Program-made: the position numbers and the translations under genes
Assembly (NCBI GenBank): GCA_047602305.1
Contig: JASGHO010000001.1
Coordinates: 1,488,001 to 1,552,000, forward strand
Length of the DNA: 64,000 bases
Origin: Ancrocorticia sp047602305
GTDB lineage: Bacteria; Actinomycetota; Actinomycetes; Actinomycetales; Actinomycetaceae
Direction: 5' to 3'
In this document: positions 60,735 to 64,000 of the stretch, in pieces
Position numbering within the stretch: position 1 is the stretch's first letter
How the letters are laid out: the number at the start of each line of letters is the position of its first letter
The notes under the pieces: model-generated
What the model saw: the letters and a program-made list of their open reading frames with translations, nothing else
The model's database searches: none
What the model was told of the DNA's origin: nothing

Positions 60735-62579
60735 TCAGTTCATCTCGTCGGCGTCGAAGGACGGCCGGAGATCGCGTGCGTACATGATTTCGTCATTGGG
60801 GACTCCGGCGGCAACCATCGGCCACACTTCGGAATCCGGGGAGGTGATGAAGTCGACGACGACGGGGCGGTCGTTGATCTCCATGGCCTTGCGGATGACG
60901 GGGTCCACCTCGCCGGGCTTGGACACTCGGAAGCCTTCGCAGTCGTAGGCATCGGCCATCTTGACGAAGTCGGGGATGCGCGCGGTGCCCTCGCCGGTCT
61001 CCAGATCGGTGAAGGAGTAGCGCTCGTTGTAGAACAGCGTCTGCCACTGGCGCACCATGCCGAGGGAGGAGTTGTTGATGACGGCAACCTTGATGTTGAT
61101 GCCGTTGAGGCGGCAGGTGGCCAGTTCCTGATTGGTCATCTGGAACGAGCCGTCGCCGTCGATCAGCCACACCGTCTTCTCGGGGTTGGCAGCCTTGGCA
61201 CCCATGGCTGCCGGCACGCCGAAGCCCATGGTTCCTGCGCCGCCCGAGCTGATCCACTGGCGCGGATGCTCGAACTTGAGGAACTGGGTGGCCCACATCT
61301 GGTGCTGGCCCACGCCGGTCACCCAAATGACATCATCCGATCCCACGACCTCCTGGAGGCGCGAGATGACGTACTGGGGGCTCATGAGCCCGTCAGCGGG
61401 TTCGCTCCAGCCGTTCGGGTAGGTTTCGCGCAGGTGGTTGAGCTGCTGCCACCAGGTAGCGAGGTCCGGCTTGCCGTACTGCTCGTGTGCGGCGGCGAGC
61501 TCCTCCACCAGGTCGGCGGCGGTGATCTTGAGGTCGCCCACGATCGGCACGTCGGCCTCACGGTTCTTGGAGATCTCCGCAGGATCGATATCCACGTGAA
61601 CGATCTTGGCGTTCGGTGCGAACGCGGAGAGCTTGCCCGTCACGCGATCGTCGAAGCGGGCGCCGAGAGCCACGATGAGGTCTGCCCGCTGCAGTGCGGC
61701 CACGGCCGGAACCGTGCCGTGCATGCCGGGCATGCCGAGGTTGTTCGGATGTGAATCCGGCACCGCGCCGCGAGCCATGAGGGTGGTGACCACCGGAGCT
61801 CCGGAGAGGTCCGTCAGCGCCACGATGTCCTCGGAGGCACCCGAGCGGATGGCGCCGCCACCCACGTACAGCACCGGCTGCTGCGCCGTCGCCAAGAGGC
61901 GAGCCGCCTCGCGCACCTGGCGCGCGTTGGGCTTGGACACCGGGCGGTATCCGGGCAGGTCCATGACGGGAGGCCACACAAAATCGGTTTCGGCGATCTG
62001 CACCGACTTCGGGATGTCCACGAGCACCGGACCGGGACGGCCGGTGGAGGCGATGTAGAACGCCTCGGCGATGCGCGCCGGAATATCCTCGGGATCGGTG
62101 ATGAGGAAGGAGTGCTTGGTGATCGGCATGGTGATGCCGACGATGTCCGCCTCCTGGAACGCATCCGTGCCGATGAGCGCGGCGCCCACCTGGCCGGTGA
62201 TGGCAACCATCGGGATGGAATCCATCTGGGCGTCCATGATCGCGGTCACCAGGTTGGTGGCGCCGGGGCCGGAGGTGGCGATACACACGCCAACCTTGCC
62301 GGTGGACACGGCGTAGCCTTCCGCCGCGTGTCCTGCTCCCTGCTCGTGGCGCACGAGGATGTGCTTGACCTTGGTGGAGTCGAGGAGCGGATCATAGGTC
62401 TCGATGATGGCACCGCCCGGAAGCCCGAAGACTACATCGACGCCAAGTTCTTCCAGTGAGCGAATAATCGAACGGGCACCCGTCGACTTTTCGCGGATGG
62501 TGCGCTGCTCTGATGCGAGCTCTGCCGTATCTGCAGCGCGGCTGGCGGCCACATCGGCTGGTGTTGGAGCCTTAGCCAT
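60735..62579 (-). CDS. ilvB: Acetolactate synthase large (catalytic) subunit
   Basis: 614 residues from ATG 62579 (AAGGAGGATCAC before it); the frame opens 16 codons earlier without support. Motifs: GLPGGAIIETYDPL, catalytic Glu in VRHEQGAGHAAEGYA, ATSGPGATNLVTAIMDAQMDSIPMVAITGQV, and the ThDP site DGDGSFQMTNQELATCRLNGINIKVAVINN. It condenses pyruvate with pyruvate or 2-oxobutyrate. Expression is probably controlled by the leader peptide and terminator upstream (62627-62712). Confidence 0.97.
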   Translation of the reverse strand: MAKAPTPADVAASRAADTAELASEQRTIREKSTGARSIIRSLEELGVDVVFGLPGGAIIETYDPLLDSTKVKHILVRHEQGAGHAAEGYAVSTGKVGVCIATSGPGATNLVTAIMDAQMDSIPMVAITGQVGAALIGTDAFQEADIVGITMPITKHSFLITDPEDIPARIAEAFYIASTGRPGPVLVDIPKSVQIAETDFVWPPVMDLPGYRPVSKPNARQVREAARLLATAQQPVLYVGGGAIRSGASEDIVALTDLSGAPVVTTLMARGAVPDSHPNNLGMPGMHGTVPAVAALQRADLIVALGARFDDRVTGKLSAFAPNAKIVHVDIDPAEISKNREADVPIVGDLKITAADLVEELAAAHEQYGKPDLATWWQQLNHLRETYPNGWSEPADGLMSPQYVISRLQEVVGSDDVIWVTGVGQHQMWATQFLKFEHPRQWISSGGAGTMGFGVPAAMGAKAANPEKTVWLIDGDGSFQMTNQELATCRLNGINIKVAVINNSSLGMVRQWQTLFYNERYSFTDLETGEGTARIPDFVKMADAYDCEGFRVSKPGEVDPVIRKAMEINDRPVVVDFITSPDSEVWPMVAAGVPNDEIMYARDLRPSFDADEMN

Positions 62580-62626
62580 GTGATCCTCCTTCGTCTTCCT
62601 GAGTTGTGCCGCATGTGCGGCGGGCA

Positions 62627-62652
62627 ATAAAAAAGCCCCTCGTTCGAGGGGC
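62627..62652 (-). terminator. Attenuator terminator of ilvBNC
   Basis: On the minus strand GCCCCTCG-AA-CGAGGGGC is followed by TTTTTTATT. It lies between the leader peptide and ilvB, so termination is expected when branched-chain amino acids are plentiful. Confidence 0.85.
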
Positions 62653-62685
62653 GCGCAGCACTTAACCAGCAGGCCGTGCGGCGCG

Positions 62686-62712
62686 CTAGCTGAGTACCAG
62701 AGAAATCGTCAT
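62686..62712 (-). CDS. ilvB leader peptide MTISLVLS
   Basis: An 8-codon ORF (ATG 62712, TAG 62686) encodes Ile, Leu, Val and Leu in tandem. The promoter's -10 box ends 6 nt before its ATG, so it is translated leaderless. This is the standard arrangement for ribosome-mediated attenuation of ilvBNC in Corynebacterium and relatives: ribosome stalling at scarce Ile/Leu/Val codons would prevent the terminator at 62627-62652 from forming. Confidence 0.8.
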   Translation of the reverse strand: MTISLVLS

Positions 62713-62718
62713 GTCTCG

Positions 62719-62748
62719 ACTGTAGCGGTCCGAGCGCGGTAAGGCCAA
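62719..62748 (-). promoter_or_regulatory. Promoter of ilvBNC
   Basis: On the minus strand TTGGCC (62748-62743), an 18-nt spacer and TACAGT (62724-62719), with the leader-peptide ATG 6 nt downstream. Confidence 0.65.
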
Positions 62749-62970
62749 TCCAGAACAACATTGTCTCATATCGTGGATCACGCTCTCAGCATGTGGTCAC
62801 CTTTCGGAGGTCATCTCACACCTTGGTCCCGGTCCACTCCACCAATCCCGCCAGCCCACTTCCCACCCCAACGAATACACTCAGTGCCCACGTCCCTCGC
62901 CTCCCCGCAACCACCGCGCCTCCAGACAACCCTGAAGGCCTACGTCCAGCGCACCCAATACACTACGACT

Positions 62971-63570
62971 ATGACGAACCAGAACATCCACACCCGTTGG
63001 GAAGTCTTCCTGGGCGATTCCGACTCCCCCATCGGTCTCCTCTATCGCCGCTGGAGCGAACACGAACTTCTCACCGAGGTCGTCTTCGCCCAGCCCGAGC
63101 CGCACCGTATCACCAGCCGCATCGAGTTGGAGGGCCGCCGCTGGATCCGCTCCCACTACGTCGAGGACGGCCTCGAACCCGTTGAGATCAGTGCCGCCGA
63201 CCTCATCGAAGAAGAGGACGCCATCCCCACCTACATGGAATTCTTCCTCCTGCGTGACGCCATCACAAACTTCTCCAGCGACGACGAACACACCGTCTCC
63301 TACCACGTCCTCGCCCCGAACGACCGTCACGGTATCGCCCAGGACGCCTCCATCTGGTCCCCCGAAGAGGGCCTGTGGGAGATCGAGACGAACGGCGACC
63401 TCGCCTCGCGCCACCGCGTCGCCGGCGGCAAAATCATCGAATCCGATTGGCTCGGGGTACGCTCACGTCCCGTTTCCGCCCAGGAAGCCGCGGCGCAGCT
63501 ACGTTCCATCATCGACGACGACGTCCTCGCCCCACTTCTCGCCGACGAACCGGACTCACTGGCCAAGTAG
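62971..63570 (+). CDS. Conserved-looking protein of unknown function
   Basis: The 199-residue soluble protein starts at ATG 62971, with TACACT 6 nt upstream and no RBS (leaderless). The sequence is acidic and compact, with no signal peptide or membrane segment: TRWEVFLGDSDSPIGLLYRRWSEHELLTEVVFAQPEPHRITSRIELEGRRWIRSHYVEDG. I recognise no family. The frame is open upstream to 62761, but that part is Pro/His/Thr low complexity and unlikely to be coding. It is divergent from ilvBNC and monocistronic. Confidence 0.65.
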   Translation: MTNQNIHTRWEVFLGDSDSPIGLLYRRWSEHELLTEVVFAQPEPHRITSRIELEGRRWIRSHYVEDGLEPVEISAADLIEEEDAIPTYMEFFLLRDAITNFSSDDEHTVSYHVLAPNDRHGIAQDASIWSPEEGLWEIETNGDLASRHRVAGGKIIESDWLGVRSRPVSAQEAAAQLRSIIDDDVLAPLLADEPDSLAK

Positions 63571-63617
63571 GCACCACTCGAGTAAGCAGCGAGTGGGTGA
63601 GCAGCAAACGAACACGA

Positions 63618-63652
63618 AGCGGGGTGGCAGCCGTGAAAGCTGCCACCCCGCT
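63618..63652 (+). terminator. Terminator after the unknown gene
   Basis: AGCGGGGTGGCAGC (63618-63631) pairs perfectly with 63639-63652 across 7 nt. Confidence 0.85.
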
Positions 63653-63756
63653 GGTGTCATGACGCCGTCGTCATGCTAGTCAGCCGACTTCCTCATCCTC
63701 CGCCTCAAAACTGAACTTTCGGGCCTCGGATTTCGTCGTCGTGCTAGTCAGCCGAG

Positions 63757-64000
63757 CTACATGCTGGCGATGATGTAGGCGATGAAGATTTTTCCGATCA
63801 TGGCCACCGGATAGACGAGCGCGTATCCCATGGCCACGCGCGGATCGGAGTTCGTGCGGCCGTTGGCGAAGGCGAGAACCGCCGGCTGGGTCTGCGCGCC
63901 TGCCACGAGGCCGGACAACTGCGTTCCGCCCATCTTGAAGATGCTTCGCATGGTGAAGTACAGACCAACGGCCATCATCAAGGTGAGGATGAGTCCCAGA
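63757..64000 (-). CDS. AspT-family transporter, C-terminal part (5' end outside window)
   Basis: The frame runs off the right edge. The visible about 81 residues read LGLILTLMMAVGLYFTM and then GAQTQPAVLAFANGRTNSDPRVAMGYALVYPVAMIGKIFIAYIIA, the final helices of the aspartate:alanine-exchanger duplication (QPAVLAFAN, YALVYPVAMIGKI). It is related to, but more typical than, the protein at 21849-23420. The stop is TAG at 63757. Confidence 0.8.
   Translation of the reverse strand, partial: LGLILTLMMAVGLYFTMRSIFKMGGTQLSGLVAGAQTQPAVLAFANGRTNSDPRVAMGYALVYPVAMIGKIFIAYIIASM

Overview
The window reads as a contiguous stretch of a high-GC Gram-positive chromosome, most likely an Actinomycetaceae-type actinobacterium (Trueperella/Arcanobacterium/Schaalia-like). 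Support for this: high-GC codon use, Actinobacteria-style two-component pairs, an ilvBNC operon with a leaderless leader peptide, coproporphyrin-branch heme genes (cpfC, hemQ), a DUF3516 helicase, and many promoters whose -10 hexamer lies 6-7 nt from the start codon (leaderless transcription). I cannot name the species.

Layout. 1-13.8 kb holds a truncated secreted choline-binding-repeat protein, two NarL-type two-component systems, three CPBP-family membrane proteases (two a tandem duplication including their promoters), a large polytopic membrane protein with a Gln/Pro/Tyr-rich tail, a GT1 glycosyltransferase and a small membrane protein/winged-helix regulator pair. 14-18.8 kb is an iron-acquisition locus (siderophore-binding lipoprotein, siderophore-interacting protein fused to a methyltransferase-like domain, DtxR/IdeR-type box, double AraC regulator). 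18.8-29.7 kb holds a recombinase-like remnant, a P-loop kinase, an excisionase-like HTH protein, tRNA-His, two identical tRNA-Lys(CTT), an ATP-grasp enzyme, an AspT-family transporter, a YddG-type exporter, a Ski2-like helicase and a YggS-type PLP protein, with unusual hairpins around the tRNA-Lys genes. 29.8-38.4 kb is biosynthetic (cimA, ilvE, leuB, cpfC, hemQ, glutathione peroxidase, a YdcZ-type transporter, acylphosphatase).

38.4-52.0 kb is a complete type I-E CRISPR-Cas locus: a decayed repeat array with an embedded 53-codon ORF, a 68-repeat main array, a leftward operon cas6e-cas3-cas1-cas2 and a rightward operon cse1-cse2-cas7e-cas5e. The two operons diverge from a 239-bp region that contains a degenerate two-repeat mini-array with exact 29-32-29 geometry in the crRNA sense of the plus strand. 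The first 11 nt of its 32-nt spacer match the cse1 promoter, between the -35 and -10 boxes, at every position except position 6, which type I-E Cascade does not read. I interpret this as a built-in crRNA-like guide by which Cascade represses its own operon (CreR/CreA-like). This is the most interesting candidate system in the window.

52.3-64 kb holds an iron-complex ABC importer, a cold-shock protein, a CycA-type amino-acid permease, a DUF4241 protein, ilvBNC with leader peptide and attenuator, a small unknown protein and the end of a second AspT-family transporter.
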